Source of the DNA: Clostridia bacterium
GTDB lineage: Bacteria; Bacillota; Clostridia; Christensenellales; Borkfalkiaceae
Reading direction: 5' to 3'
Length of the DNA stretch: 20,674 nt
Assembly: GCA_017648525.1 (NCBI GenBank)
Contig: JAGCIP010000070.1
Span: 1 to 20,674 of the forward strand
In this document: piece by piece, positions 1 to 7,850 of the stretch
Numbering within the stretch: the stretch's first letter is position 1
How the letters are laid out: each line of letters begins with the position of its first letter
Notes under the pieces: model-generated
What the model saw: the letters and a program-made list of their open reading frames with translations, nothing else
What the model was told of the DNA's origin: nothing
Databases searched by the model: none
Program-made: the position numbers and the translations under genes

Positions 1-64
1 ATTTGTTGATATTTTCCTGATACTTTTTTCTTGATGAGTCATAATTAGAAAGTCCGCTACTCAT
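1..64 (-). CDS. Start of an unidentified late gene (partial)
   Basis: The first 21 codons of a minus-strand gene that runs off the left edge, beginning MSSGLSNYDSSRKKYQEN. The start is the ATG at 62-64, preceded by an AGGAGAT ribosome site and by the TAACTTATT block at 87-95. Its position after the tail nozzle gene suggests another virion or lysis protein, but too little is present to name it. The reading frame is supported by the good ribosome site and the shared upstream block. Confidence 0.7.
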   Translation of the reverse strand, partial: MSSGLSNYDSSRKKYQENINK

Positions 65-86
65 TTTCTTTTTATCTCCTTTCTTT

Positions 87-95
87 AATAAGTTA
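87..95 (-). promoter_or_regulatory. TAACTTATT late-gene block, copy 6
   Basis: Exact TAACTTATT on the minus strand, 7 bases before the GGAG of the gene starting at 64. Same arrangement as the copies at 4730, 6913, 9683, 12583 and 15229. Proposed as a phage late promoter element; function is inferred. Confidence 0.5.
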
Positions 96-103
96 TTACA
101 ATG

Positions 104-223
104 CTATAAGGCATTATTACTTGCCTTAATAGCGTTTATCTGTTTCTGTAAAGCCTCAATTTCATTCTGTAACTGAATTAAAGCTGCGTTGATTGACTGT
201 ACATCATTATTGTTTATAAGCAT
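104..223 (-). CDS. 39-residue coiled-coil protein
   Basis: A short gene of 39 codons plus a TAG stop. Its ATG overlaps the TAA stop of the preceding nozzle-like gene by one base (TAATG), and a GGAGG ribosome site lies 10 bases upstream. The product begins MLINNNDVQSINAALIQLQN and has heptad spacing of Ile/Leu (INAALIQLQNEIEALQKQINAI), so it should form a coiled coil. It has no membrane segment, which argues against a holin. Tight translational coupling to the tail gene suggests a small tail accessory or assembly factor. No family is recognised; the gene call rests on the overlap, ribosome site and regular helix pattern. Confidence 0.65.
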   Translation of the reverse strand: MLINNNDVQSINAALIQLQNEIEALQKQINAIKASNNAL

Positions 224-3200
224 TAAATTTTACCTCCTTTAATAATGTTTGTACCTGCAAAAGGCTTTGATAACTGGATTGTAGTATCAGGATTTGCAGA
301 ACAGTTAATCTCATAAATATCAAAGTCAGACTCAATTTCAAGCGACACACCAATACCACGCTGTAATTTTGGCTGATAGCGCAAGTAATAAGAGTGTGTC
401 AGTTCGTCCCACATATCCTTACTGATGATAAAGTTTGTTTCTTCGTTCTTTATTCCCTCATCAGTAAGCGATACGACTTTAAGTCGGATATTTCCCGTGC
501 CAGGAGTTTCTGCATACAGCCTTAAATACCAGGTATCAATAATTGTAACCTGATTGTTTCCGTAACCGTAAAAGGCTGTTTTTGCACTTACAGGGACTTT
601 GTTCCCATTTTCATATAATGAGAAAATATCCCATAGGCTTGTCTGTGCGTTAAACAATCCAAAAGATTTTGAGTAAAGAATAAAGTTATTGTAAACAGAG
701 CCTTTAATAATGCTTACGTATCCCTCGTCCGTAATACAGATACATCCGATATTCGAGAGAATAAAGAATGTCTTGAAGTTGATTGAATAAGCATATTTAT
801 AAATTGTTTCAATGTCTGTAAACTCTGCAAGATCAATAAAATCTCTGTTGCCTGTAAAACCTAAAATCTTTTTGTTTGCCGGACTGTAAAAAAACGCTGT
901 AGTAACATTTGTTCCCATAAAGACCAGGTTTTTACAAGATATAATTGCCTGTACATTCTGCAATACTCCGTCAATAAAAGTACATGACGAAATAATGTTA
1001 TTACGGATGATGTAAGAGTTACCTTGTAAGGTAAACATTTCTGTAATGTTTGTAAGGCCGGATGTATAGTCATAATTTAATATGATTTCATCATTGTTTG
1101 TATTGAGCTGATAATAAATGTTATTTGTAAAGATGTAATAAATTGAGAAAGACGAAACAATATAATTTACAGTCAAAGGGACGTTGAAAATAATATTACC
1201 GCCTGTTTCTGTAGGGAATGTTCTACCTTGTAAAATTGGCAGAATAGATGTTGCTTCCCCGTTGTAGTTTGTAACATAAGGCGGGTTTTCCAACTGTGCG
1301 CTAGAAAGAGTTGTTGAATAATATAATTCAATAAAATATTTATACCCTGTCTTAAAATCGAGGTGTAAAAGATATGGAATTATAATAGCGATGTTTGTTC
1401 CCCAACTTGGCGTTATTATATCACTTAATATGATAGGGTTAAAAATTGCAGAGGTTATGTTGTTTTGAGCGTAATTTACGTTAATCCCGCTGCCGATTTC
1501 CATATCAAAAACAGAGACATTATAATTTGAACTTGTAATTTCTGTAGGGGTAAGAGAGTCGGGGTCGTGTCCGACAAGAACTCTGTTATTCCAGTCTGTC
1601 GCATAATTATACCAGGTCTGTGTTTGTGTGTCGTAAAGGTTAAATACATCCCCGTCCAAAAGTTTTACATTCAAGAGAATATAGCGGTCTAATATGTATT
1701 CAATATATCCTGTATTCTGATTTTCAGTTACAAGATACCATTTGTTATTGATGAGGTAATAAAAGCCCTGTTTGCTTTCACTCCATATTGGCGGACAGTA
1801 AGTATCATCAATATGTAAGAACGGTTCAAAGATTTTTGTTGTCCAGGAAAGATTTGCAAATTTGCCTGAGCTATAAACAATGTCAAAACTTGAGTTAAAC
1901 TCTCTTATGTAATTAAGATTATTTAACTCGTTTCCACTGCTAAAAATAATTTTGCCGTTTCCTAAATAAAAAGTGTTATTCAAACTTACATCCTGTAATG
2001 TACTGCTAGAAGACTGCAAAGACATTGTAAGTCCTGAGCCAGAAGTAATTCGAGTTTGTGCAGCGGCGATTGCGTCCGCTGCTGTTACGTAAGTATAAAA
2101 ATCTTCTTCATACCCTAATAATTTTGTTTTAACGGTTTTTAAATTTATTTTTCGTTGAAAAACTATATTATCCCCGCTTACGATAACGCCTGCACTGCTA
2201 TAATTAAAAAAGTTTAAATAAAACTCTGGAGAGTCTTCTATGTAATAACGATACCTGTCTCCATTCGGGTCTTTTCTTGCTTTAATATTGTTATACTGTG
2301 AATACTTGTTGTCTTCATTATACACAGCTTTACAAGGTTCTACCATTGCGTTCTGATAGTTACCTATAGTTAATGTTGCGGGGTTACTGTTAAAAGTAAA
2401 TGACGCTCTACCTTTTTCTGATAATGTTCCAAAGTGTCCGGCTTTCTGTGATACCCAACAGTTCCAGCTTTCATCATACTCAAGTGTATCTGTTGCGTTT
2501 GGTGTGTAATTTGTTGTAATAAAAGTAGGTGCATAAATGAGTGTACTTAAATTAAGGACATAATCTCCCTCAAAAAATAAATAATAATTTTCCGTAGTAG
2601 ATGATATAATGCCTGAGTTAGTCCCGGTATTTAAATCGAAAAAATAAATTTTTTTGGGAGACACATTAAGCGACCAATTATATACAGAAAAAGTTTCAAA
2701 GTTTTTATCGCAAGTTTTGAAAATAAAATAAGGGACGTTATCTTGATTGTTTTTTATTGTGAAGTTAATTCCCTTATCTGTTGTGTATCCTGCGTCCGGG
2801 GCAAAAGAGTGATAAAAAATATTGCCATTGTAAATAACGATAATTTTGACTGCTGCGCCGCTTATGTTAGAAAACACAAGACATCTTTTTGAGGTTAAAA
2901 TTGTGAATATACCTGAGTGTGTCTCCTGTAATACCCACTGAGAGCCTGTTTTTGCATAAATATATATGCTTGAGGATGTCTGAATAATTTTATATTCTTT
3001 TGTCCCTGACGCATAAGGTACAGCCCAGATAACGTTATTCAAGTTTTCGTAGGTTACAGGGACTTCTGTTTTGACAATAAAAGGAGAGTTTGTCGCAACA
3101 GTCTTTTCTACAACCCCGTTTATCTTGAACTGGTTGTTTTCAAGTGAGTAATAATTACCGTTATCGTCATAGATAAAAGGCGTGTTATTTTTCTTAAAAC

Positions 3201-3336
3201 TTTTAAGGCTGTTGTTTGCAACAAGGCAGTTTCTCTCTTTAAAGCCTGAAAACTGTTTGATGATGTTTTTATTCTGTGTTGTGATAAGTTCGCCTTTAAG
3301 GTCAATGTTAAAAACTTTTGAATTCTGATTAGCCAT
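223..3336 (-). CDS. Podovirus tail nozzle-like protein (T7 gp12-like)
   Basis: A protein of 1,037 residues starting MANQNSKVFNIDLKGE. I chose the ATG at 3336 because a GGAGG site (CGGCGGAGGAAC) sits in front of it and it overlaps the adaptor stop by 8 bases (ATGGCTAA). The longer in-frame opening to 3390 lacks a ribosome site. The sequence is rich in Asn, Tyr, Ile, Thr and short beta-strand patterns, with many repeated WYL/YYLINNKWYLV-like strands, as in propeller-type nozzle proteins. Its length, and its place immediately after a gp11-like adaptor, match the tail tubular protein B/nozzle of podoviruses (usually 750-1,100 residues). No enzymatic motif was seen. The role is inferred from order and composition, not from a diagnostic motif. 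Confidence 0.65.
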   Translation of the reverse strand: MANQNSKVFNIDLKGELITTQNKNIIKQFSGFKERNCLVANNSLKSFKKNNTPFIYDDNGNYYSLENNQFKINGVVEKTVATNSPFIVKTEVPVTYENLNNVIWAVPYASGTKEYKIIQTSSSIYIYAKTGSQWVLQETHSGIFTILTSKRCLVFSNISGAAVKIIVIYNGNIFYHSFAPDAGYTTDKGINFTIKNNQDNVPYFIFKTCDKNFETFSVYNWSLNVSPKKIYFFDLNTGTNSGIISSTTENYYLFFEGDYVLNLSTLIYAPTFITTNYTPNATDTLEYDESWNCWVSQKAGHFGTLSEKGRASFTFNSNPATLTIGNYQNAMVEPCKAVYNEDNKYSQYNNIKARKDPNGDRYRYYIEDSPEFYLNFFNYSSAGVIVSGDNIVFQRKINLKTVKTKLLGYEEDFYTYVTAADAIAAAQTRITSGSGLTMSLQSSSSTLQDVSLNNTFYLGNGKIIFSSGNELNNLNYIREFNSSFDIVYSSGKFANLSWTTKIFEPFLHIDDTYCPPIWSESKQGFYYLINNKWYLVTENQNTGYIEYILDRYILLNVKLLDGDVFNLYDTQTQTWYNYATDWNNRVLVGHDPDSLTPTEITSSNYNVSVFDMEIGSGINVNYAQNNITSAIFNPIILSDIITPSWGTNIAIIIPYLLHLDFKTGYKYFIELYYSTTLSSAQLENPPYVTNYNGEATSILPILQGRTFPTETGGNIIFNVPLTVNYIVSSFSIYYIFTNNIYYQLNTNNDEIILNYDYTSGLTNITEMFTLQGNSYIIRNNIISSCTFIDGVLQNVQAIISCKNLVFMGTNVTTAFFYSPANKKILGFTGNRDFIDLAEFTDIETIYKYAYSINFKTFFILSNIGCICITDEGYVSIIKGSVYNNFILYSKSFGLFNAQTSLWDIFSLYENGNKVPVSAKTAFYGYGNNQVTIIDTWYLRLYAETPGTGNIRLKVVSLTDEGIKNEETNFIISKDMWDELTHSYYLRYQPKLQRGIGVSLEIESDFDIYEINCSANPDTTIQLSKPFAGTNIIKGGKI

Positions 3337-4708
3337 AGTAATATGTTCCTCCGCCGTATACATTCTGTATTCTGTTGTTTTCTGCAACATCTCTTGTAAT
3401 TGAAGTCAGGAATTGTGCGTATTCGTCATTTGCCCTCTGAATTAAAAGTGTTGCGTCTGCGTTCTGTTTCTGCTTGTATGCAATAGCAAGTAAATAAGCA
3501 AGATATGAGAAATAGAAGTTATTCGGGAAGTCAAGTTCTGTATCTGCAAAACAAGAGTGGATCTGCATTACACCCTCTTCATAAAGCGGAGTAACTGCAA
3601 AACCATAACCCGTGTCAAAGTCCATTTTGTTAAAGCCGATAAGCGTTTCAAATTCTTTGTGGTCGAGAAGTTTTACACCATTACAGAAAATATCCGCAGC
3701 GCCATAAAACAGAGAGCCTTTGATTATTTCAAAACACTTCCAGAGGTCGTAAGAGCCGTGCATTCCGTTTAAGTCAAAAGTTACAACATCAGAAATATTT
3801 CCGTCTGTATCTTTTTTGATAATTTTAGGCGCAGCAATATCTGACTTAAGCCAGTAAATATTTAAATCATCATCAAGAGAGAAACAGAACGGGAGCGCAG
3901 TATCAAAACCGGCAAGACTTCTTGTCGTTACAATGTGGTCATATTCGTTATAAAAACTTACTGTTTCAGGATAAACAGAACTTCCCCAACCAACACTTGT
4001 GTAATACAACATTCCGTCTTTCTTTCCCATAAAAACACTGTTTGATGTTACAGTCCCCGTCTTGATGTTACATTCATATCCAGTAAGATTACTTGAAACA
4101 AGGAAGAATTTTGTAAGTCCTAAAATACCAAAAATGACATCGCCACTGATTGATGAAATATCAATACTTTTTGTCCACCCGGTGTTAATGTTCGTAATAA
4201 TTGCGTTTCCGTCATTTACTGACAGGACCATATCCCCGTTTACATCAAGCGGTGTACCCTCAACGCTCACTGTTACAGGACTGTTTTTGAGTGTTAAAGT
4301 TTTTGGTACTGGGTAATATGCAATATCAAGCGGAAGTGAAGAGGCGCCACCATACAAAACAAGCGTGTTGTTTTCAATGTCGTATCTTGCGCTTGAGCTG
4401 TCTTCCGTGCGTGCCTTTTTGAGTATCTGCCTACCGCTGCCTTTTACTGAAATACTGTGCAACTGGTAGAAGTTTTCCGGCAGATAGAAAGACACTTCCT
4501 TTTCCCGTCTTTCTGCGACAACAAGGTCTTTTAATTCACATCTTGTCAAATAATATTTATCACTTTCGTTGATTGCTTCCTGATAAAGTTTTTTATAACT
4601 TTCATCAAGAAGTTTCATATTTTCCGACCATGTAATAAAATTCGAGTTTTCAAGGTCTGCAAGTTCCCTTGCTCTAGTAACTATGTCTCTCGTTGTAAAA
4701 TGTAACAT
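3329..4708 (-). CDS. Head-tail adaptor (T7 gp11-like) with a large central insertion
   Basis: A protein of 459 residues. The N-terminal ~140 residues (MLHFTTRDIVTRARELADLE, then a helical stretch and YLPENFYQLHSISVKG) resemble adaptor proteins that bind under the portal. The C-terminal ~75 residues (DTELDFPNNFYFSYLAYLLA then IAYKQKQ, ending in a helix and NVYGGG) match the C-terminal helices of gp11-type adaptors. Between them lies about 250 residues of beta-rich sequence with propeller-like strands (ILGLTKFFLVSSN, KDGMLYYTSVG, CFSLDDDLNIYWLKS), absent from the ~200-residue T7 protein. The gene follows the coat terminator and a TAACTTATT block, and its stop overlaps the nozzle start. Adaptor identity is inferred from the two ends and gene order. 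Confidence 0.65.
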   Translation of the reverse strand: MLHFTTRDIVTRARELADLENSNFITWSENMKLLDESYKKLYQEAINESDKYYLTRCELKDLVVAERREKEVSFYLPENFYQLHSISVKGSGRQILKKARTEDSSSARYDIENNTLVLYGGASSLPLDIAYYPVPKTLTLKNSPVTVSVEGTPLDVNGDMVLSVNDGNAIITNINTGWTKSIDISSISGDVIFGILGLTKFFLVSSNLTGYECNIKTGTVTSNSVFMGKKDGMLYYTSVGWGSSVYPETVSFYNEYDHIVTTRSLAGFDTALPFCFSLDDDLNIYWLKSDIAAPKIIKKDTDGNISDVVTFDLNGMHGSYDLWKCFEIIKGSLFYGAADIFCNGVKLLDHKEFETLIGFNKMDFDTGYGFAVTPLYEEGVMQIHSCFADTELDFPNNFYFSYLAYLLAIAYKQKQNADATLLIQRANDEYAQFLTSITRDVAENNRIQNVYGGGTYYYG

Positions 4709-4729
4709 TCTTTTTTACTCCTTTACTTA

Positions 4730-4738
4730 AATAAGTTA
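4730..4738 (-). promoter_or_regulatory. TAACTTATT late-gene block, copy 5
   Basis: Exact TAACTTATT on the minus strand, followed by TAAGTAAAGGAG and the adaptor ATG. It lies just downstream of the coat-gene terminator, where a new promoter would be expected. ACTTA-TT-TAAGT is also a short inverted repeat here. Confidence 0.55.
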
Positions 4739-4762
4739 TAAGTGCGTATAAACTTCAAATAC

Positions 4763-4797
4763 AAAAAAAATCCCCTCACCAATTAAGGCAAGGGGAT
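4763..4797 (-). terminator. Rho-independent terminator after the coat gene
   Basis: On the minus strand, stem ATCCCCT / AGGGGAT (4770-4797) with partial inner pairing, followed by eight U residues. It lies 25 bases after the coat stop codon. It would limit read-through from capsid into tail genes. Confidence 0.85.
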
Positions 4798-4821
4798 AAG
4801 GTAAAAAGCGTTATCTACGCA

Positions 4822-6222
4822 CTACGCAGAAGCGCTTAACTGAATGTCTGTTGCGTTGTAGAAGTTTCCTACACCGTTGTGAGCAGTGTTTGTTACAACG
4901 AACGAGCCGTAAACGTTGATACCAACTACAGTTGTAGGGCCGTCTGTTCCGGCAGTACCAGGCTGCAATGACAGAATATCATCAATAAGCAACTGATAAG
5001 GCTTAGATGTTACATCTTCACCCTCTGTTACTTCTTTTGTTCCCGGTTCGTTTCCAGTTACACCAACATCAAGTGCTTTTTCAGCATTTGAGTAAGACCA
5101 GAACTTAACAGTATCGCTGTCAAGAACGTAGAAACGTCCCTCCGGGCAGAATGGGTCATCATAGATGTTTTCAATGTAGTTTGTACTGAAAGCGCTTGTC
5201 AGTTCAGATACACCGTTGTTGAGAACACGTTTACCCTTTGTGCCTGTCTGTGTGAAGTAAGTGTCTGTTGTTGCAACAGCCTTAGCAAACTTTTCAAAGT
5301 CCTTGTCATTCAAGATGATAAGGTCAGCCTTTGAGCCCTGACGGCGGAGTTTACGTACAAGAGCGGTTACAGTTGTTGCGTAAGTGTCTCCTGAGCCACC
5401 CTGAACATAAGCGCCTGCAAGAGCGTCAGCGTTTACAGAGCGGTTTACACCCATGAATGTTTTTGCGATGTATGTAGACCATTCTGTTGTTCCTGAGCCT
5501 GTGTCGCTGCGTCCGTGTACGTTTGGCAGCCAGCCAGCAAGACCCATTGGAAGAAGTGGATTACCGCTTGCGTCCATTGCATTTGCGATACAAAGAACAT
5601 CTGTTGCAAGTGGTGAGCCTACGCTTGTGTCAGATGTAACATTTACAGTTGTTCCGTTTACAGAATTAACTGTAAGTTTTGCATTTGGTGTTGTATCTGT
5701 GATTGATGATTTGAGTTCAAGGATCATACCCGGCACAATAGTCATCATTGCAAATTCAGGAAGACCTGAGATTTCAAACGGAGTGTTTGCTGTAATTGCG
5801 GTTGTGTAACCTGTTGCACAGATTTCACCATAACCACGACCATAAAGAGCGGTTGCAAGTACCTTTTTAACAGCGTCAAAAGAAGTGAACATCTTTGCGT
5901 CTGCTGTGCGGATAAATGCACCTTTGTTTGTTTTTGAAGCAAGAACTTCTTTGTTGTTAAAAGCAACAACGCCAAAAACCTGACCAGGTTCTACCGACCA
6001 CTGAGCACAAGTTCCTACTTCATTTGCGTAAGAAAGAGCCTTTGCGTAGTCGCCACCAACACCACCACTAAACCCTGCAAGAGCTGCAAAGTTTGCCGAC
6101 TTACCCTCAATGCGTTCTTTTTCGATTTTAGAGAACACTGGAGAGTTACGGAACAAAAGATTTTCTACTTTGTCTTTGTAGTAAATCTTGAGCATAGCCA
6201 AAACATTTGAATTCAATGCCAT
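4822..6222 (-). CDS. Major capsid (coat) protein
   Basis: A protein of 466 residues starting MALNSNVLAMLKIYYKDKVE. The N-terminus (VENLLFRNSPVFSKIEKERI, then GKSANFAALAGFSGGVGGDY) is typical of phage coat proteins in the HK97-fold group. The ~200-residue middle is beta-rich (LELKSSITDTTPNAKLTVNS). The C-terminal third contains DLIILNDKDFEKFAKAVATT and FYVLDSDTVKFWSYSNAEKA, which fit the P-domain and E-loop surroundings. The gene directly follows the scaffold-like gene with a 45-base gap and an AAAGGAG ribosome site, and is closed by a terminator. Short runs with few rare codons fit high expression. Identification rests on order, length and N-terminal pattern. Confidence 0.8.
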   Translation of the reverse strand: MALNSNVLAMLKIYYKDKVENLLFRNSPVFSKIEKERIEGKSANFAALAGFSGGVGGDYAKALSYANEVGTCAQWSVEPGQVFGVVAFNNKEVLASKTNKGAFIRTADAKMFTSFDAVKKVLATALYGRGYGEICATGYTTAITANTPFEISGLPEFAMMTIVPGMILELKSSITDTTPNAKLTVNSVNGTTVNVTSDTSVGSPLATDVLCIANAMDASGNPLLPMGLAGWLPNVHGRSDTGSGTTEWSTYIAKTFMGVNRSVNADALAGAYVQGGSGDTYATTVTALVRKLRRQGSKADLIILNDKDFEKFAKAVATTDTYFTQTGTKGKRVLNNGVSELTSAFSTNYIENIYDDPFCPEGRFYVLDSDTVKFWSYSNAEKALDVGVTGNEPGTKEVTEGEDVTSKPYQLLIDDILSLQPGTAGTDGPTTVVGINVYGSFVVTNTAHNGVGNFYNATDIQLSASA

Positions 6223-6267
6223 AGTAATTTTATCTCCTTTCTAATTTTGTTTTGTGTTTTTTAAGGC

Positions 6268-6891
6268 TTACACGAGCCCCTCTGCTTTCATTTCTTCTTC
6301 GAGTTTTTTCATCTCGTCTTCAGAAAGTTCGGCAGGTTCACCGAGCGGTTCTTCTGTTGTGTCTTCTGTTGCTTTTTCAACAACTTCTTCTGCAACTGTT
6401 TCACCGTCTGCTTTGATTTCAACATTGCCGTTTTCGTCAACTTCTGCCTTTACTTCGTCAGCGTTGATGAGTTCTTTTACTTTTGCAAGCTGTTCAGTAA
6501 TGCCAGCGAGCATTTCGTCAATGTAGCCGTCTTCTTCAAGAGCGTTTTCACCGTTCTTTTCTTTGTAGTCTTTGTAACCGTCAAAGGCTGTTTTGTAGAT
6601 GTCAAAGTCATCTCCCTCAACTGCCTTGATTTTATCCAGATACGGGTCAATTTTTTCAGAATATCTTCCCTTGAATTCTTCAAGGTCTCTGTCATAGGCT
6701 GCCTTTTCCGCAGCTTCATGCGCAGGGTTGATAATTCCGTTGATGACTGTATCTTCAAGACTTTCAATTCTTGATTGCAATTCTTCTCTTACGTGTCCGA
6801 TTTCTTCAGAAAAAGCGTTAAACTTTTCTTCAAGAAGTCCGATAGCGTCTTTGTAAGACTGCAATACTTCTACGAGTTCAGTCTCATCCAC
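6268..6891 (-). CDS. Capsid scaffold-like acidic protein
   Basis: A protein of 207 residues, strongly acidic and almost entirely helical. The start is the GTG at 6889-6891, with GGAGG eight bases upstream; the first residues read MDETELVEVLQSYKDAIGLL. Residues 18-50 form a coiled coil (LLEEKFNAFSEEIGHVREEL). A Glu/Ala-rich linker (EEVVEKATEDTTEEPLGEPA) leads to a short C-terminal helix with Lys residues (DEMKKLEEEMKAEGLV), the usual form of a scaffold that binds coat protein. It sits directly before the coat gene and after a 400-base control region. No protease motif is seen. Scaffold function is inferred from position and composition. Confidence 0.7.
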   Translation of the reverse strand: MDETELVEVLQSYKDAIGLLEEKFNAFSEEIGHVREELQSRIESLEDTVINGIINPAHEAAEKAAYDRDLEEFKGRYSEKIDPYLDKIKAVEGDDFDIYKTAFDGYKDYKEKNGENALEEDGYIDEMLAGITEQLAKVKELINADEVKAEVDENGNVEIKADGETVAEEVVEKATEDTTEEPLGEPAELSEDEMKKLEEEMKAEGLV

Positions 6892-6912
6892 TTTTATTAC
6901 CTCCTCTACTAA

Positions 6913-6921
6913 AATAAGTTA
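6913..6921 (-). promoter_or_regulatory. TAACTTATT late-gene block, copy 4
   Basis: Exact TAACTTATT on the minus strand, followed by TTAGTAGAGGAGG and the scaffold GTG start. It is downstream of two terminators (7061-7099 and 7164-7210), consistent with a new transcription start for scaffold and coat. Confidence 0.55.
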
Positions 6922-7060
6922 ATGAAAAAAGTTTCCTGTTCTAAAATCATCATAGGCAAGCGTAAAGGGTATTTTTAGCGGTGTTTTGGATAAAATAGGG
7001 TAATTTGTCGATTGAATTAAAAAGAGCGCTCTAAACGAAGATATAAGCGTGTGAGGGAAT

Positions 7061-7099
7061 AAAAAAAGTCTCCGGGAATACTGCAATATCCTCGGAGAC
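7061..7099 (-). terminator. Second terminator upstream of the scaffold gene
   Basis: Minus-strand stem GTCTCCG / CGGAGAC (7068-7074 with 7093-7099), with further partial pairing inside (GGATAT / GTATTCC), followed by seven U residues. It is placed ~70 bases after the first terminator and has the same orientation. Confidence 0.75.
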
Positions 7100-7163
7100 A
7101 ATTCTCGAAAGAAAGCAATTCATGAAAAATTACTTATGAAGATAAGACAAATATATCACGGAC

Positions 7164-7210
7164 AAAAAAAACAGGCAACCCCGTGTCAACGACACGTTTA
7201 ATGGGTTGCC
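7164..7210 (-). terminator. Two-part terminator hairpin (end of the portal unit or of a small RNA)
   Basis: Minus-strand outer stem GGCAACCC / GGGTTGCC (7203-7210 with 7174-7181). An inner stem CGTGTC / GACACG with loop GTT sits inside, offset by ATTAAA on one side. UGUUUUUUUU follows. The extended stem is longer than most simple terminators and would also shield the 3' end of an RNA. Confidence 0.85.
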
Positions 7211-7244
7211 CTTTGTAATCAATAACCGATAATAAATAGGGAAT
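7164..7244 (-). ncRNA. Predicted ~80-nt phage small RNA or attenuated leader
   Basis: Inferred transcript from the sigma-70 promoter at 7251-7279, with a start near 7244, to the terminator at 7164-7210. It contains no open frame with a ribosome site. The 5' ~35 nt (AUUCCCUAUUUAUUAUCGGU onward) are single-stranded-looking and AU-rich; the 3' half is the two-part hairpin. It could be a free regulatory RNA, or a leader whose terminator is overcome to reach the scaffold and coat genes. No known RNA family is recognised. Confidence 0.4.
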
Positions 7245-7250
7245 AACTAA

Positions 7251-7279
7251 AATATAAGACAAGATTTTGCAGTTGTCAA
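7251..7279 (-). promoter_or_regulatory. Near-consensus host sigma-70 promoter
   Basis: On the minus strand: TTGACA (7274-7279), a 17-base spacer, and TATATT (7251-7256), preceded by an A/T-rich stretch (GTAAAAAAATATT) like an UP element. It is the best sigma-70 match I found in the window. It sits 40 bases after the stop of the gene ending at 7318, and no gene begins before the terminator that follows. Confidence 0.75.
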
Positions 7280-7317
7280 ATATTTTTTTACAACTCTTTT
7301 ATTTTGTTCAAGAGCGG

Positions 7318-7818
7318 TTAATTTTCATACATGATTTCGGGTTTGTATTTCGGGTCTTCTTTTCTTTTTTCCAATTCTTTTTTATAAATCTCCACAATTT
7401 CGTCTGCGTGAGGGTTTGCTTTTGCTTCTGGCTTTGACATTGAGGCAATGAAATTTTCCAAAGAGGCGATTGTTTCCTCAGGTTTTGCTGCCTTTTCTTC
7501 CCACTTTTTACGCTGTTCTTTATTCAATTCTGAGGGGATATTTCTTGCTCTCAGTTCGTCTGTGTAAATCTGTGCAATTTCGTCATTGTAGTCTACGTAA
7601 GCCTTGTCTTTTTTGCCGTTTCTTGCTTCCAATTCATCACCGTAAATTTTTATCCTTTCTTCAAGGTTTTCTTTGCCAATATTGCCCGTTCCGTTTTTCA
7701 AATCTTCAACGTAGTATCCGAGCTGTTCTGTAGTCATGTTCTTTGCGTCAGTTTTATATTTTTCCAACGCCTTATTAACATCTTTTGTCCCGATATTTTT
7801 CATAATATTTTTAATCAT
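7318..7818 (-). CDS. Repeat-containing helical protein between portal and scaffold
   Basis: A charged, helical protein of 166 residues starting MIKNIMKNIGTKDVNKALEK, with a GGAGG ribosome site. Three related segments occur: RIKIYGDELEARN, IAQIYTDELRARN and IVEIYKKELEKRK. The first and third are each preceded by a helix of the type TTEQLGYYVEDLKNG or TIASLENFIASMSKP, so the protein looks like tandem copies of a ~50-residue helical unit. There is no signal peptide or membrane segment. It follows the portal gene by 32 bases and is probably made in the same unit. It might be a virion-internal or head-assembly protein, but no family is recognised. A sigma-70 promoter and terminator lie just downstream. 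Confidence 0.75.
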   Translation of the reverse strand: MIKNIMKNIGTKDVNKALEKYKTDAKNMTTEQLGYYVEDLKNGTGNIGKENLEERIKIYGDELEARNGKKDKAYVDYNDEIAQIYTDELRARNIPSELNKEQRKKWEEKAAKPEETIASLENFIASMSKPEAKANPHADEIVEIYKKELEKRKEDPKYKPEIMYEN

Positions 7819-7850
7819 TTTTTTATCCTCCTTAAATGATTTTATAACCT

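Larger units (their letters stand above)
6922..7317 (-). other. Non-coding control region between the portal unit and the scaffold unit
   Basis: About 400 bases with no supported gene. In transcription order it holds a near-consensus sigma-70 promoter (7251-7279), a complex terminator (7164-7210), a small inverted repeat CTTAT-GAAG-ATAAG (around 7134-7147), a second terminator (7061-7099), and a perfect palindrome AGAGCGCTCT (7023-7032). The rest is AT-rich with no recognised signal. An open frame at 6919-7101 runs through the second terminator, lacks a ribosome site and is not counted. Confidence 0.7.

Noticed and set aside
6919..7101. 60-codon open frame upstream of the scaffold gene
   Set aside because: No ribosome site, runs through a terminator hairpin, and its composition is unlike the neighbours.
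7164..7244. phi29-type packaging RNA
   Set aside because: The predicted RNA is shorter, lacks a visible match to the pRNA fold, and the terminase is not phi29-like; only a generic small RNA is proposed.
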